This document shows, piece by piece, positions 9,499 through 18,261 of a stretch of 33,615 bases of DNA. The stretch spans positions 1-33,615 of the forward strand of contig JBFMHP010000041.1 in the NCBI GenBank assembly GCA_040752855.1, written 5' to 3'. A model generated the notes under the pieces. It had not been told where the DNA came from and searched no databases. It was given only the letters and a program-made list of their open reading frames with translations. Numbering within the stretch: position 1 is the stretch's first letter; every line of letters begins with the position of its first letter. The DNA is from JBFMHP01 sp040752855. Lineage in GTDB: Bacteria > Pseudomonadota > Gammaproteobacteria > RBG-16-57-12. Position numbers and translations under genes: made by a program.

Positions 9499-10180
9499 CG
9501 CTGGCTTCCCGCTCTTCGGTGGTATCGATTTCGTTTTCGAGTTTTCCGGCGGCGAGCGCGTTGAGCGCCTCGTCGCTGACAAAGCTCACGATCATCGGAT
9601 GGATCTTGAGCCAGGCCTCGCTGCTCTCGACATCCTCATCATTGCGCAGCGCGATCAGGCGCAGCTGGCGCAGGCGCTGAAACAGCCGTTTGCGTTCGGT
9701 GAGCTTGTCCGGCAGATTGCGCCCGAGCAGGTTTTTCATCGCGATACTGAGTGACTCCAGCGACTCGGTCACAAAGCCGTTTTCATCGACCTGCCCCTCG
9801 CGCAGGGCCTTGTCGTATTGCAGGCGCAGCACTAGGATCAGCGCCACCTCGGCCTGCGACAACCGGCTGCGCAGACTGCCGCTGTAGGCCTGCTCCTCGG
9901 CATCGTCCATGCCAGGCACCTGCGCGCCGGGCGGATAGAGCCGCAGATATTCGAAGCGCCGGTCATGCAGCACGCGCACCCCGATCAGATCGAGATAGTC
10001 GCGCACCAAGTCCTCCACGCGCAGATAGCGGTCGTAGAGTTGCTGCTCGACCTGACTCTCGGCGCGCGCAAGCACGCCGTAATTGAGCAGCCGGATCAAC
10101 AACTCACGGAACTCCTCGCGCGTGAGGTTTTCCGGTTCGAGTTTTTCTTCGAGAAAATCGCTTAGCATTTCAAATCCCAT
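9488..10180 (-). CDS. jetB: Wadjet type I protein JetB (DUF4194, MukE-like)
   Basis: 230 residues, typical for the DUF4194 family. It is the small winged-helix (KITE/MukE-like) partner that bridges JetA and the SMC heads of JetC. The sequence is mostly predicted helical and soluble, with an acidic, Arg-rich centre (RLSQAEVALILVLRLQYD, about 106-123) and no signal peptide. It starts 6 nt after jetA stops and overlaps jetC by 11 nt. ATG 10180 has a poor ribosome site, and an in-frame ATG four codons later (10168) is an alternative; translation is probably coupled to jetA. Identification rests on size, composition and position between unmistakable jetA and jetC. Confidence 0.9.
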   Translation of the reverse strand: MGFEMLSDFLEEKLEPENLTREEFRELLIRLLNYGVLARAESQVEQQLYDRYLRVEDLVRDYLDLIGVRVLHDRRFEYLRLYPPGAQVPGMDDAEEQAYSGSLRSRLSQAEVALILVLRLQYDKALREGQVDENGFVTESLESLSIAMKNLLGRNLPDKLTERKRLFQRLRQLRLIALRNDEDVESSEAWLKIHPMIVSFVSDEALNALAAGKLENEIDTTEEREASDVS

Positions 10181-10186
10181 TACTGG

Positions 10187-11623
10187 TTACGCCCGCTCCA
10201 CCAACTCAATAATGAACTCATCGGTCTGCGCGAAATAATCCGTCTGCACCTGCTGACCGCTGGGTTCGACGTGGAAATAATATTCGCTCGACTCCACACC
10301 CTTGGCGCCGATCTCGATGGCGTGCGCGTTGAGCAGGAGTTGTTTGGCGTCCTGCACCGGCAGATGCTGGCTGTGGATGCGATGGCCCTTGCTCAAGGCG
10401 CCGCTGATGTAATTGCGCAGCTCCTGATTGTTCACGGCAAAGGCCAGCTCCAGGGCTTGGTCGATGAACAGGCGCTTGCGCGCCTCCTGCTCCATCTCGC
10501 CATGCTCTTCCACCGCGGTGTTGACCACGCGCCGCGTGCGTCCGGCATACAGGCGCAGGCTGTCGGGATCGGGCAGGGCCAGTTGCAGGCTGGCGAGGCT
10601 CGCGCCGGCCTGCGCGAGGCGCTGTTCGCGTTCCTCATCTGAAAGTGCCTGCAGACCCTGGCAGACCTCCAGCAGGTGGCTCTGATGCCCGCCGGTGCTG
10701 TAGCTGAGCTGGCGGATGATGATGTCGGCGCGGCGGGTGAAGCTGTTCAACGCATGGCGCAGCGCGGGGAGCATGATCTCGCTGGCGCTGCTCATGCGAC
10801 TCTCGATGCCATCAAGGATCAGCAGATAGAGCGATTGCTTGGGATCGGTAATCAGCTCGGGGGCGCTACGGCGAAGCTCGCGCTCGGCCTGCGCCTTGAA
10901 GTCCTTCTGCTTGCGCCGCGCCTTGTTGATCAGTCCCTGGATCTCATCGCGGTATTTCTCCACGCTGTCGGCGGAGAGTCGGATCGAGAGATCGGGCATG
11001 AAGCGCTTTTCCATGAAGTCGAAGAACTCATCACTCGCCCGCTGCACCACCTGCTGCGCCTCGACCTCCTGGACCAGCTGGCGCTTGCGCTCATCGAGTT
11101 CGGCGATCACGTCGCTGAAGTCGCTGATGATGCGCTCGGAATATTCGAAGGCATCGAGCAGATCGTAGACCTCGCCGGCATCGAGAAACGACTGCAAGGC
11201 GTTACGCGTGTTGCGCGTGTTGCGATGCCGGGTGCGAAAGCGCCCGGTGGCGGTCTCGACCATGGGCTGCGTGAAGAGGCGCCCGTAACGGCTGAAGGCA
11301 TAGGTGCTCGATAGTGTGGCCTCATCGACCAGGCGCTCGATCCAGCCGTGTTCCAGCAGCAGATTCAGCACCCAGTTGGCCTGCTCGCGCTCGCCGCGCA
11401 CCGGGACGCTGAATTCGTCTTCACCTTCCGCCTCCAGCACCGGGGCGCGGGTGATCGCCTCCTGGAAGATATCGATCACCTGCTCGCGGATGTAGCTGCG
11501 CCCATGATCGGCCATCGAGCTGTAGAGCCGCGCATAAAACGCGCGCAGACACTCAATGATCTGCTCGCGGTACTTGCTGTTGAAGGGGCGAAAGAAATGC
11601 CTGCGGTGATCGACGAAGAACAT
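10187..11623 (-). CDS. jetA: Wadjet type I protein JetA (DUF3375, MukF-like kleisin)
   Basis: 478 residues, normal for DUF3375. JetA is the kleisin that links the two JetC heads and binds JetB. The protein is soluble, almost wholly helical, with a conserved-looking N-terminus (FFVDHRRHFFRPFNSKYR) and a coiled-coil-like middle segment (about 165-245). An in-frame TGA sits three codons before ATG 11623, so this is the earliest ATG; no strong ribosome site is visible. It is the first gene of jetABCD, and a candidate sigma-70 promoter lies 26-54 nt upstream, separating the operon from pldA on the same strand. Confidence 0.93.
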   Translation of the reverse strand: MFFVDHRRHFFRPFNSKYREQIIECLRAFYARLYSSMADHGRSYIREQVIDIFQEAITRAPVLEAEGEDEFSVPVRGEREQANWVLNLLLEHGWIERLVDEATLSSTYAFSRYGRLFTQPMVETATGRFRTRHRNTRNTRNALQSFLDAGEVYDLLDAFEYSERIISDFSDVIAELDERKRQLVQEVEAQQVVQRASDEFFDFMEKRFMPDLSIRLSADSVEKYRDEIQGLINKARRKQKDFKAQAERELRRSAPELITDPKQSLYLLILDGIESRMSSASEIMLPALRHALNSFTRRADIIIRQLSYSTGGHQSHLLEVCQGLQALSDEEREQRLAQAGASLASLQLALPDPDSLRLYAGRTRRVVNTAVEEHGEMEQEARKRLFIDQALELAFAVNNQELRNYISGALSKGHRIHSQHLPVQDAKQLLLNAHAIEIGAKGVESSEYYFHVEPSGQQVQTDYFAQTDEFIIELVERA

Positions 11624-11648
11624 GGGCGCTCAAACTGCCAAAACCAGC

Positions 11649-11677
11649 ATGATACGGGGCCCGGCGCAATCCCGCAA
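11649..11677 (-). promoter_or_regulatory. Candidate sigma-70 promoter for jetABCD
   Basis: On the minus strand TTGCGG (11672-11677) and TATCAT (11649-11654) are separated by 17 bp. The -10 box matches the consensus at 5 of 6 bases, the -35 box at only 3. The predicted start would leave a leader of about 20 nt before jetA. It sits in the 109-nt gap after pldA, so the defence operon could be transcribed independently. Confidence 0.45.
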
Positions 11678-11732
11678 ACCCTGCCGCAAGCGCATGATTT
11701 GAGGATGGTTTATCGGGCGGAGCCGCGGGGCT

Positions 11733-12560
11733 CTATCTGAAAAACGACACGCCGATGCTCAAGCGCGTCAGCGAGCGATCATAGTCGATCAAGGTCTCCC
11801 CGTAGCCGTGCCAGAGCGAGAAGCGGTAATACATATCCTTGGAGCGCCCCGGCACATCATAGTTGAGCTGAAACGCGCCGCGCCCCCGCTCGGCATTGCC
11901 GCGCAGCATCAGCGCCATCAGATCGCCGTCCTGGAATCGCTTGAGGTAGCGCAGCTCGGCATAGCCCAAATAATGCTCGATGTCCGGATTGTCGTCACCC
12001 TCGGCGTCGAGGGGATGGTGCCGGCGCGGCTCCGGGATGCGATACCAGAACTTCACATGCAACAGGTCATGGCGCCGCGGGAAATACGGCGTGACATACA
12101 CCCGGTTCCAGCTGCGCGACCCCGGCAGGGCCTGGCCGTTGGACTCGTGCTCCACGCCGATGTCCATCCCCCAGTTATGCAGCCATGGCCCGCGCGGCGC
12201 AATGCGGTAGAAGATCTCCGGATTATAGTTGGTCTCGCGGAACGGCGAGGACTGGGTGCCGTTGTAGGCCTGCCAGAAGGATTTCTGGGTAAAGGCGAAA
12301 TACAGATTCGAATTGAACAGCTGCACCTTGGCGCTGATTTGAAAATTCACCTCCATCTCGCGGCCGTGATATTCGCGGCTCCAGCTCAGCGGCGCGAGGT
12401 AGATATCCTTGTGCATGGAGATGCCGTCGTCCAATCTGATCAGCGGCGGATTGAAATAGGTGATCGGCGCACCGTCATCCGCGCCCGAGGCTGCCGTGCT
12501 CGACAGCAGGCTCAACAGCCACGCCAATCCCAACACATGCTTGCACGATCGATACATCAT
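11733..12560 (-). CDS. pldA: Outer-membrane phospholipase A (OMPLA)
   Basis: 275 residues from ATG 12560. OMPLA is a beta-barrel enzyme that hydrolyses phospholipids appearing in the outer leaflet of the outer membrane, using a Ser-His-Asn triad and calcium-dependent dimerisation. A signal peptide (about 1-26, ending in ASG) precedes the mature protein. The catalytic EHESNGQ motif gives His138 and Ser140, and SRSWNRVY gives Asn152. The His-to-Asn distance of 14 equals that in the E. coli enzyme (His142, Ser144, Asn156). Alternating strands and a C-terminal Phe-Arg fit the barrel. In-frame ATGs further upstream (to 12590) put charged residues before the signal and lack ribosome sites. It lies upstream of the Wadjet operon, probably by chance. 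Confidence 0.93.
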   Translation of the reverse strand: MMYRSCKHVLGLAWLLSLLSSTAASGADDGAPITYFNPPLIRLDDGISMHKDIYLAPLSWSREYHGREMEVNFQISAKVQLFNSNLYFAFTQKSFWQAYNGTQSSPFRETNYNPEIFYRIAPRGPWLHNWGMDIGVEHESNGQALPGSRSWNRVYVTPYFPRRHDLLHVKFWYRIPEPRRHHPLDAEGDDNPDIEHYLGYAELRYLKRFQDGDLMALMLRGNAERGRGAFQLNYDVPGRSKDMYYRFSLWHGYGETLIDYDRSLTRLSIGVSFFR

Positions 12561-12625
12561 GAACCGCTCTGATTTGTCAGCAGTCATCATTAAAGCACAA
12601 GGACAAACACGGGGATAACCCATTC

Positions 12626-12651
12626 GTCATTCCGGCATTCGCCGGTGTGAC
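12626..12651. repeat. Palindromic hairpin after the histidine-kinase operon
   Basis: GTCA..CCGGC, loop ATTC, GCCGG..TGAC forms an interrupted stem about 48 nt past the kinase stop codon (minus strand). There is no U-tract, so it looks like a short interspersed extragenic palindrome that may stabilise the 3' end of the transcript rather than a clean terminator. Confidence 0.4.
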
Positions 12652-12698
12652 GATTGATTGGATATGCCTCCAGGATACAGCCGCCTCCGCCGAACCGC

Positions 12699-15071
12699 TT
12701 ACGCCGGCCGCCCGGCGATGATGCGCGCGCAGAGTTGATCGCATTCCCGGATCAGGCTGTCCAGCGCCGCGAAATCCTGCTTGGCCAGCAGAAACTCGCC
12801 CTGCTTCATCATCTCGAAGAGCGGCTCGTAACCGTAGCTGCCGCCCACACCCTTCAGATCATGCAAAATCTTTTTCAACTCCGCCGCATCGCGGGATTGC
12901 AACGCACTGCGGACTTGCTGCTGCATCTGCGGCAGGCGGTCAATGAATCCCTGGACCAGATCGGCGAACGTAGGATCCGTCTCCAGCAGCGTCGAACGCA
13001 GCGGCGTCAAATCTGAACGTAGCGCGACTTCACACTGCAAATGCATCTGGAGAAACTTCACCAGCGCCTCGCGGCTGATCGGCTTGGTCAAGAAGTCATC
13101 GCAGCCCGCCTGCAGACAACGCGCTTGATCCTCACGCATGGCATTGGCGGTAAGCGCGGCGATCGGCTTGCGATAGCCCATGCGGCGCAATTGCATGACC
13201 GCCTCCACACCGTCCATCACCGGCATCTGCATGTCCATCAGCACCACGTCGAAATCACCGGCCAACGCGGTCTCCACGGCGTCGCGGCCGTTGCCGACGA
13301 CGCTCACCCGCGCCCCCAGCTTAGTGATATAGAGCGAGATCAGGCGCTGATTGTCCGGCGTATCCTCGGCCAGCAGCACATGCCCCTGCAACCGCGCCTC
13401 TCCATTGACGCCTTGCTGCGCGCCGTCCTGATCCTCGGCCGCCTTCACCGCCGGGCGCTGGTGCACGTAGCCGGACTTGTCCAACGCGCCGGTGGCCACA
13501 CTGACGATGAAACGACTGCCCATACCGACCTTGCTCTCAACCCGGATGTCGCCTCCCATCAGCCGGGCCAGCTTGCGCGAGAGCGACAGTCCCAGGCCGG
13601 TGCCGCCGTAGCAGCGCGTGGTGGTTTTATCCGCCTGCTCGAAATCCTGAAACAACCGCGACCGCTGCTCATCGCTCAAACCGATGCCGGTGTCACTCAC
13701 CGTGATCTGCAACTGCTGTTCGATGCAATTGCAGATCACCGCCAGGTGCACCCCACCGGTGTCGGTAAATTTGATGGCGTTACTGCACAGATTGATCAGA
13801 ATCTGTTTCAGCCGCAGCGGATCGGTCTGGATCGTCGGCGGCAACGGGAACTGATAGGAGATGTCGAACGCCAGCCCCTTGTTGCGCGCCTGCATGCCCA
13901 CTACCGACTCGAGTTCCGCCAGCAACTGGAAGTAATCGACATTGATTTGCTCGATGTTCAGTTTGTCCGCCTCGATCTTGGAAAGATCAAGTATATCGTT
14001 GATGATCTGTTGCAGATGCTGGCCATTGCGGATGATCGAGCGGATGCCCTCGATGCGCTCTTCCATGGTGGACTTGCGATCGAGCAAGGTGCCGGCGAAG
14101 CCGATGATCGCCGTGAGCGGCGTGCGCAGTTCATGACTCATATTGGCAAGAAACAGCGACTTGGCGTGACTGGACGCCTCGGCTTGCTGCGCGAGCGCCA
14201 GCGCCCGCTCCTTGGCCTCGGCCAAGTCCTGGGTGCGCTCGCGCACCTGGTGTTCAAGATTTTCCTGATGGCGCACCAGCTCCGCGCGCGATTCACGCAG
14301 ATTGCGCAGCATCCGGTTGAAGGACTCGGCCAGATCGCGCACCTCGTCATGGGTGCGCACCTCGATCGTGTGATCATAATCGCCCTCGGCGGCCGCCCGG
14401 CTCATCTCGGCAAGACGCTTGAGCGGCTGCGCGATGCGCCTGGTGACCAAGAACACCGCGCCCAAGCCGAGCAGTACGAACACGGTGGCGGCGACGGCGG
14501 CGTTTCGCATGAACACCCGCACTTGCTGATGCAGGCCGCGCTGCGAGATGCCGATCTGCACGTAGCCAAGCGGCGCCGCTGGCGCGTCCGCGGATTCCAT
14601 GCCGGCAAAGTCACTGGACGGGCGGTTCAGCACCGGCGCTACCAAATCGAAATACGTTTCCCCCTGCGCACCGGCGGCGACCTCCGCATAGCGCACATCG
14701 CCGACGAAATGCGTCTGCGCGTACAACGTAAACGGCGGCAGCGGGTCCGTCCCGGTCAAGCGGCGCTCCAACACCCCCTTTTGCGCCGCGTCAAGATAGC
14801 GCACGTAGGCCACATGCGCCGAGGCCTGCAACCCGTCGATCAGCCGGCCCAGCTCCTCTTCACTTTGGGTGTAAAGCGCATACTCACTGCCGGCCGCCAG
14901 CTGATCGGCGAGCACCGCGCCGCTGTTGAGCAGCTCGTCGCGATAGGTCGTTTTCTGACGGTGCAGCAGCAGCGCCGCGGTGCCCAGCATCGTCAGTACT
15001 ATGATCAGCGTGACCAGGAGATTGAACTTCGTGACCAGACTGATGCGTCTTGACTTCCTTGCCATGTTCAT
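12699..15071 (-). CDS. BarA-like hybrid sensor histidine kinase (HAMP-HisKA-HATPase-REC-HPt)
   Basis: 790 residues. An inner-membrane tripartite phosphorelay kinase. TM1 is about 14-36, a periplasmic sensor region 37-188, TM2 190-210, HAMP 210-262 and a coiled coil 262-300. HisKA has the phospho-acceptor His313 (ANMSHELRTPL). The HATPase domain has N431 (LCSNAIKF), DTGIGL near 460 and GGTGLGL near 489. REC (about 564-680) has Asp613, and the C-terminal HPt has His737 (ILHDLKGVGGSYGY). All phosphotransfer residues are present. The output response regulator is not in this window. ATG 15071 overlaps the stop of the upstream binding-protein gene by four bases (ATGA), and GGAGG lies 7 nt upstream. 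This suggests translational coupling and that the binding protein supplies its input signal. Confidence 0.92.
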   Translation of the reverse strand: MNMARKSRRISLVTKFNLLVTLIIVLTMLGTAALLLHRQKTTYRDELLNSGAVLADQLAAGSEYALYTQSEEELGRLIDGLQASAHVAYVRYLDAAQKGVLERRLTGTDPLPPFTLYAQTHFVGDVRYAEVAAGAQGETYFDLVAPVLNRPSSDFAGMESADAPAAPLGYVQIGISQRGLHQQVRVFMRNAAVAATVFVLLGLGAVFLVTRRIAQPLKRLAEMSRAAAEGDYDHTIEVRTHDEVRDLAESFNRMLRNLRESRAELVRHQENLEHQVRERTQDLAEAKERALALAQQAEASSHAKSLFLANMSHELRTPLTAIIGFAGTLLDRKSTMEERIEGIRSIIRNGQHLQQIINDILDLSKIEADKLNIEQINVDYFQLLAELESVVGMQARNKGLAFDISYQFPLPPTIQTDPLRLKQILINLCSNAIKFTDTGGVHLAVICNCIEQQLQITVSDTGIGLSDEQRSRLFQDFEQADKTTTRCYGGTGLGLSLSRKLARLMGGDIRVESKVGMGSRFIVSVATGALDKSGYVHQRPAVKAAEDQDGAQQGVNGEARLQGHVLLAEDTPDNQRLISLYITKLGARVSVVGNGRDAVETALAGDFDVVLMDMQMPVMDGVEAVMQLRRMGYRKPIAALTANAMREDQARCLQAGCDDFLTKPISREALVKFLQMHLQCEVALRSDLTPLRSTLLETDPTFADLVQGFIDRLPQMQQQVRSALQSRDAAELKKILHDLKGVGGSYGYEPLFEMMKQGEFLLAKQDFAALDSLIRECDQLCARIIAGRPA

Positions 15072-16012
15072 TCAAACACCTCCGTCGCTCCCTGAAGCAC
15101 ACCGGGTTCGATCTCGATCTTCATATGTCTTGCCGTCTTCATGTTGATGGCATACACGATCTTGCGCGGATGCACCGGCGGCAGTTGCGAGGGCGCCGCG
15201 CCTTCGAGCACCTTCTTTACCAATTCGCCGCACTGCATGCCGATATCGCGATAATCGCGGTCCAGCGCGTACAGCGCGCCGCCTTTGACCCACATGCGTG
15301 AGAGGCCAATCATGGGGATGCGGTGGCGGAACGAATACAGCAAGATCTCTTTGGCGGTTTGCGGGGTGTAGACCATCGGATCGGGGATGCCCCACAGGAG
15401 ATCGACATCGCGCTCCAGCGCCTTGAGCGCGGCTGGGAGTTCTTGCGGCGCGGCCACCGCGCGCGGTTGCAGGCTGCTCCCCCGCGCGGCGAGCAATGAC
15501 TCTGCGGCCGCGTAGCGCTGCGCATGCGGCCCCGGACTATAGAGCAGGCCGACGCGGGATTTGCCGGGCAGCAGCCGCGCCATCCATTCGATTTCCGTCT
15601 CGACCGGCAGCTCCATCAGCACGCCGGTCGCGTTCTCGAATCGCGCCAGATCGGCTGCATTCAGCACCATGCCGGCGACGATGGGCCGCTTCACTCCGCC
15701 TTGCCAAAACTGTTCGAGCGCCGCCGTGCCCAGCGCGAGATAAAGATCCGCCGGCGTATTCATGATGTTCGTATTGTCGGAGGACGCGCTGTTCTCGCGC
15801 GCCAGCGTGATCGCGGTGACGCGGACGTGCGGCAGGTGTTGCGCCGCGTAATCGCGCACACCCTGCAGCGCCTCCTGATAGGGCCGGGCGTCGCTGGCAA
15901 TCACCGCAACGACGCGCGCCTCGGCGCGGCCGTCCTGCGCCTCGCTCCGCACCGGCAAGCCGGCGCCGATCATCGCGAGCATCAACAGCAGGACCAGCGC
16001 TCTCATCCTCAT
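15068..16012 (-). CDS. Periplasmic ABC_sub_bind-family binding protein
   Basis: 314 residues with a signal peptide (about 1-25, ending near SEA). The order VVAVIASDARPYQEALQGVRDY, DLYLALGTAALE, VGLLYSP and DLLWGIPDPMVY fits the two-lobed ABC_sub_bind family (PF04392 type). Those proteins bind small ligands in the periplasm. No permease or ATPase gene is nearby. Instead the gene lies between a TonB-dependent receptor (3-nt gap) and a hybrid kinase (4-nt overlap), so a sensory role is more likely than transport. A second ATG at 16006 has better spacing to AGGGA and may be the true start. The ligand cannot be inferred. Confidence 0.8.
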   Translation of the reverse strand: MRMRALVLLLMLAMIGAGLPVRSEAQDGRAEARVVAVIASDARPYQEALQGVRDYAAQHLPHVRVTAITLARENSASSDNTNIMNTPADLYLALGTAALEQFWQGGVKRPIVAGMVLNAADLARFENATGVLMELPVETEIEWMARLLPGKSRVGLLYSPGPHAQRYAAAESLLAARGSSLQPRAVAAPQELPAALKALERDVDLLWGIPDPMVYTPQTAKEILLYSFRHRIPMIGLSRMWVKGGALYALDRDYRDIGMQCGELVKKVLEGAAPSQLPPVHPRKIVYAINMKTARHMKIEIEPGVLQGATEVFE

Positions 16013-16015
16013 TCC

Positions 16016-18088
16016 CTAAAACGCATATTCCAACTTCAGGCGAAGATCGCGGCCGTCCTGCTGTATGACATCCTGCGCATACACATCGCTCGCCGGATGG
16101 AAATACTCGGCGCCGAACAGGTTGTACACCGTCAGGGAGAGGCTGAGATTGGGCAGCCAGCCGCGGTTTGTCAGCGTCCAGTTGACCACGGTGTGCGCAT
16201 CGGAATGCGCGCCGCTCCGCGTCCGGCGCGCCGCGCTGTGTTGCACTTCCACGCCGCTCCACAGCGCCTCGTTAAACAAGGGGACGGCGACGTTCAATTT
16301 GGCGAGCCGCTGCGGCGAATTGATCATCTCGTTTCCCGTGCTGCTGTTCCGACTGCGCTGCCAGGTGTAGCTCAGACGCCCCTCGACGCCGTGCGGCAGC
16401 TTGCCCTCCAGCTCCATCTCCGCGCCGCTGGCCGTGGCCGTGGCGAGATTGCGATAGACCATCAAGCCGTCATCCGGATCGGTTACCTGCGTGATCAGAC
16501 CGTCAACCTCATAGCGGAACGCGGTCAGCAGGCCGCGCAACTGCCGGTTCAATTGCCGCTCCCAGATCAGTTCGAGCGTCTTGATCTCCTCCGGCCGCAA
16601 ATCGGGATTGGTCTTTTGGGAAACATTATTGTCGCTGTAAAACATCTCGAAGACGTTCGGTGCGCGGAAGGCGGTGCCGTAGGCAAGCTTGTAGGTGTTT
16701 TCATCCTGGTTGTGGATCAGCGCCAGGCGGGGGTTCGTGGTGCCGCCAAAGGTGTCATAGTGGTCATACCGCACCCCGAGATTGACGATCAGATCCTCGC
16801 GCCAGCGAATTTCATCCTGCGCGTACAGCGCCCAGCGGCCGGAGTCCCGGTTATCATCGAGCACATAACCGCTGCCATCAAAACTGCTCTGGTGCTGGCG
16901 CGCGTTGTATTGCCCTTCGAATCCGACCAGCAGCTTGTGCCGTTCGTTTGGCGCATGCCGCAGCAGCGCCTCGCCGGTCCACCATGCGCCATGGTCCTCA
17001 TCGAGCCACGCCGTTCCGCCAAACAGGTAGCGCCCTTGATAGTGATAGGTGTTGTAGCCGATCCGCGCCGAGACACTGCTGTCATTGTCGAACTCATGCT
17101 CGTAGCGCAGATTGACGAAGCGCTGTTCCGGATCGGAGATTTTGTTGCGCGGTTCGTTGAAATCGGCGCCATACGGGGCGGTCGGCAGGTGCTTCTCGCG
17201 CGCGCCCCAGCCCGCCTGCAACGTAAAGCGCTGGTAGGCCAGCGTGAGCAATGCGTTGCGATAGCGCTCCCCGTCACCGTGTGCGGCGATGCCGTCGTTG
17301 GTCGACGGATCGTCGTATTCCGGATAATACAGCCGCGCCTTGCCCTCGCTGTCATACGCGGCGACGGAGAACAGCGCCTCGAGCCCGGTATCGAAGCGGT
17401 TGCCGTAACTCAGCCGCCCCTTGCGCATCTGGTGACGGCCGGCCTCCAGGCTGGCTTCGGCCCCTTGCAGATCGCGGCCGCGCTTGGTGATGAGGTTGAT
17501 GGTGGCGAAAAACGCGTTGGTTCCGTACAGCGACGACCCGGGCCCGCGGATGATTTCGATCCGATCGATCATGTCGATATCGATGATGGTTTCGTTGCCG
17601 ATGAATGCCTGCTCGAAGATGTTGTCATTCAGCCGGTAGCCGTCGACGAGCAGCAATAGCCGCGTGTTGTAATCGCCCAGCCGGCCGAATCCGCGCACGC
17701 CGGGAAAGGTGTAGGCGCGGTCGTAGGTCATGTAGAAACCGCTCACGCTGCGCAGCACATCGGCCAGATTGCGGTGGCCGTACCTGCGGATCTCCTCCGC
17801 CGTAATGATGCTGACGGCCGCCGGCGCCTCGCTGATCTTTTGTTCGTACTTGGACGCCCCGAACACCGAAGGGATTTCCTCGAAGAACATCGCTTCCTCG
17901 TCCGCCGTCACCACGAGGTTCCCGCTTGCATAGGCAGAAGGGAGCGAGAGAGGCGCCGCGCTCAACATACCGATCACGAGCGCCAACCCGCTTAGCAAGG
18001 GGCGCAGGCTTCGGCCGGGACTGCAAAGGGACTTCAACTTCAACCTCCATAAACTTAGCGCGCTTGCCATGACTTCTGAGAAAGACAT
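16016..18088 (-). CDS. TonB-dependent outer-membrane receptor
   Basis: 690 residues. A 22-strand barrel receptor that imports a ligand across the outer membrane using TonB energy. A long signal region (about 1-55, ending AYASG) precedes a plug domain (about 80-200) with typical landmarks: APAAVSIITAEEIRRYG, VRGFG, LVDGYRLND, IDRIEIIRGPGSSLYGTNAF and INLITK. Repeated Tyr-rich barrel strands follow and the protein ends in the expected terminal Phe (LKLEYAF). ATG 18088 has AAAGG six nt upstream. It is the first gene of a three-gene operon with a periplasmic binding protein and a hybrid kinase. A colicin I receptor-like subtype is plausible. The substrate is unknown; no cobalamin riboswitch or obvious Fur box was seen upstream. 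Confidence 0.93.
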   Translation of the reverse strand: MSFSEVMASALSLWRLKLKSLCSPGRSLRPLLSGLALVIGMLSAAPLSLPSAYASGNLVVTADEEAMFFEEIPSVFGASKYEQKISEAPAAVSIITAEEIRRYGHRNLADVLRSVSGFYMTYDRAYTFPGVRGFGRLGDYNTRLLLLVDGYRLNDNIFEQAFIGNETIIDIDMIDRIEIIRGPGSSLYGTNAFFATINLITKRGRDLQGAEASLEAGRHQMRKGRLSYGNRFDTGLEALFSVAAYDSEGKARLYYPEYDDPSTNDGIAAHGDGERYRNALLTLAYQRFTLQAGWGAREKHLPTAPYGADFNEPRNKISDPEQRFVNLRYEHEFDNDSSVSARIGYNTYHYQGRYLFGGTAWLDEDHGAWWTGEALLRHAPNERHKLLVGFEGQYNARQHQSSFDGSGYVLDDNRDSGRWALYAQDEIRWREDLIVNLGVRYDHYDTFGGTTNPRLALIHNQDENTYKLAYGTAFRAPNVFEMFYSDNNVSQKTNPDLRPEEIKTLELIWERQLNRQLRGLLTAFRYEVDGLITQVTDPDDGLMVYRNLATATASGAEMELEGKLPHGVEGRLSYTWQRSRNSSTGNEMINSPQRLAKLNVAVPLFNEALWSGVEVQHSAARRTRSGAHSDAHTVVNWTLTNRGWLPNLSLSLTVYNLFGAEYFHPASDVYAQDVIQQDGRDLRLKLEYAF

Positions 18089-18244
18089 GCCAAACCTTTT
18101 ATATGCTGCTTGGCGTTTTTATCGGCATAACGGTAGGGGGCTTAACCACAAATGCGCGGATGCGATCGGGAAGTGGGGAGCGGCACGCGGATTTCGCCTA
18201 AAAGCGGTCATATCGCCGGCCGACCAACGCCCTCATCGCCAACC

Positions 18245-18261
18245 TGATCAGTGAGTGATCA
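18245..18261. promoter_or_regulatory. TGATCA-N5-TGATCA repeat in a divergent intergenic region
   Basis: Two TGATCA boxes (18245-18250 and 18256-18261) are spaced by GTGAG, giving a near-palindromic 17-bp site. It lies between the receptor operon (minus) and a small gene (plus), 157 nt upstream of the receptor start. It could be an operator. No regulator family is implied and the site may be chance. Confidence 0.25.

Noticed and set aside
5644..9564. A 1306-codon open frame on the plus strand opposite jetC and jetD
   Set aside because: It mirrors the coding strand of jetC, shows no protein motifs beyond Leu/Ala/Gly-rich composition, and has no ribosome site. It is a GC-driven antisense shadow.
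9499..9582. N-terminal extension of JetC by 28 residues
   Set aside because: It overlaps jetB coding sequence, is low in hydrophobic residues, and a better start with a ribosome site gives the usual distance to Walker A.
13041..15053. A 670-codon open frame opposite the histidine kinase, and similar long frames opposite other genes (for example 21974-23785)
   Set aside because: The true strand carries all the recognisable motifs; these frames are Arg/His-rich antisense shadows.
18089..18250. Cobalamin riboswitch upstream of the TonB-dependent receptor
   Set aside because: The conserved B12-box and core elements are not visible in the leader, so no ligand can be inferred from it.
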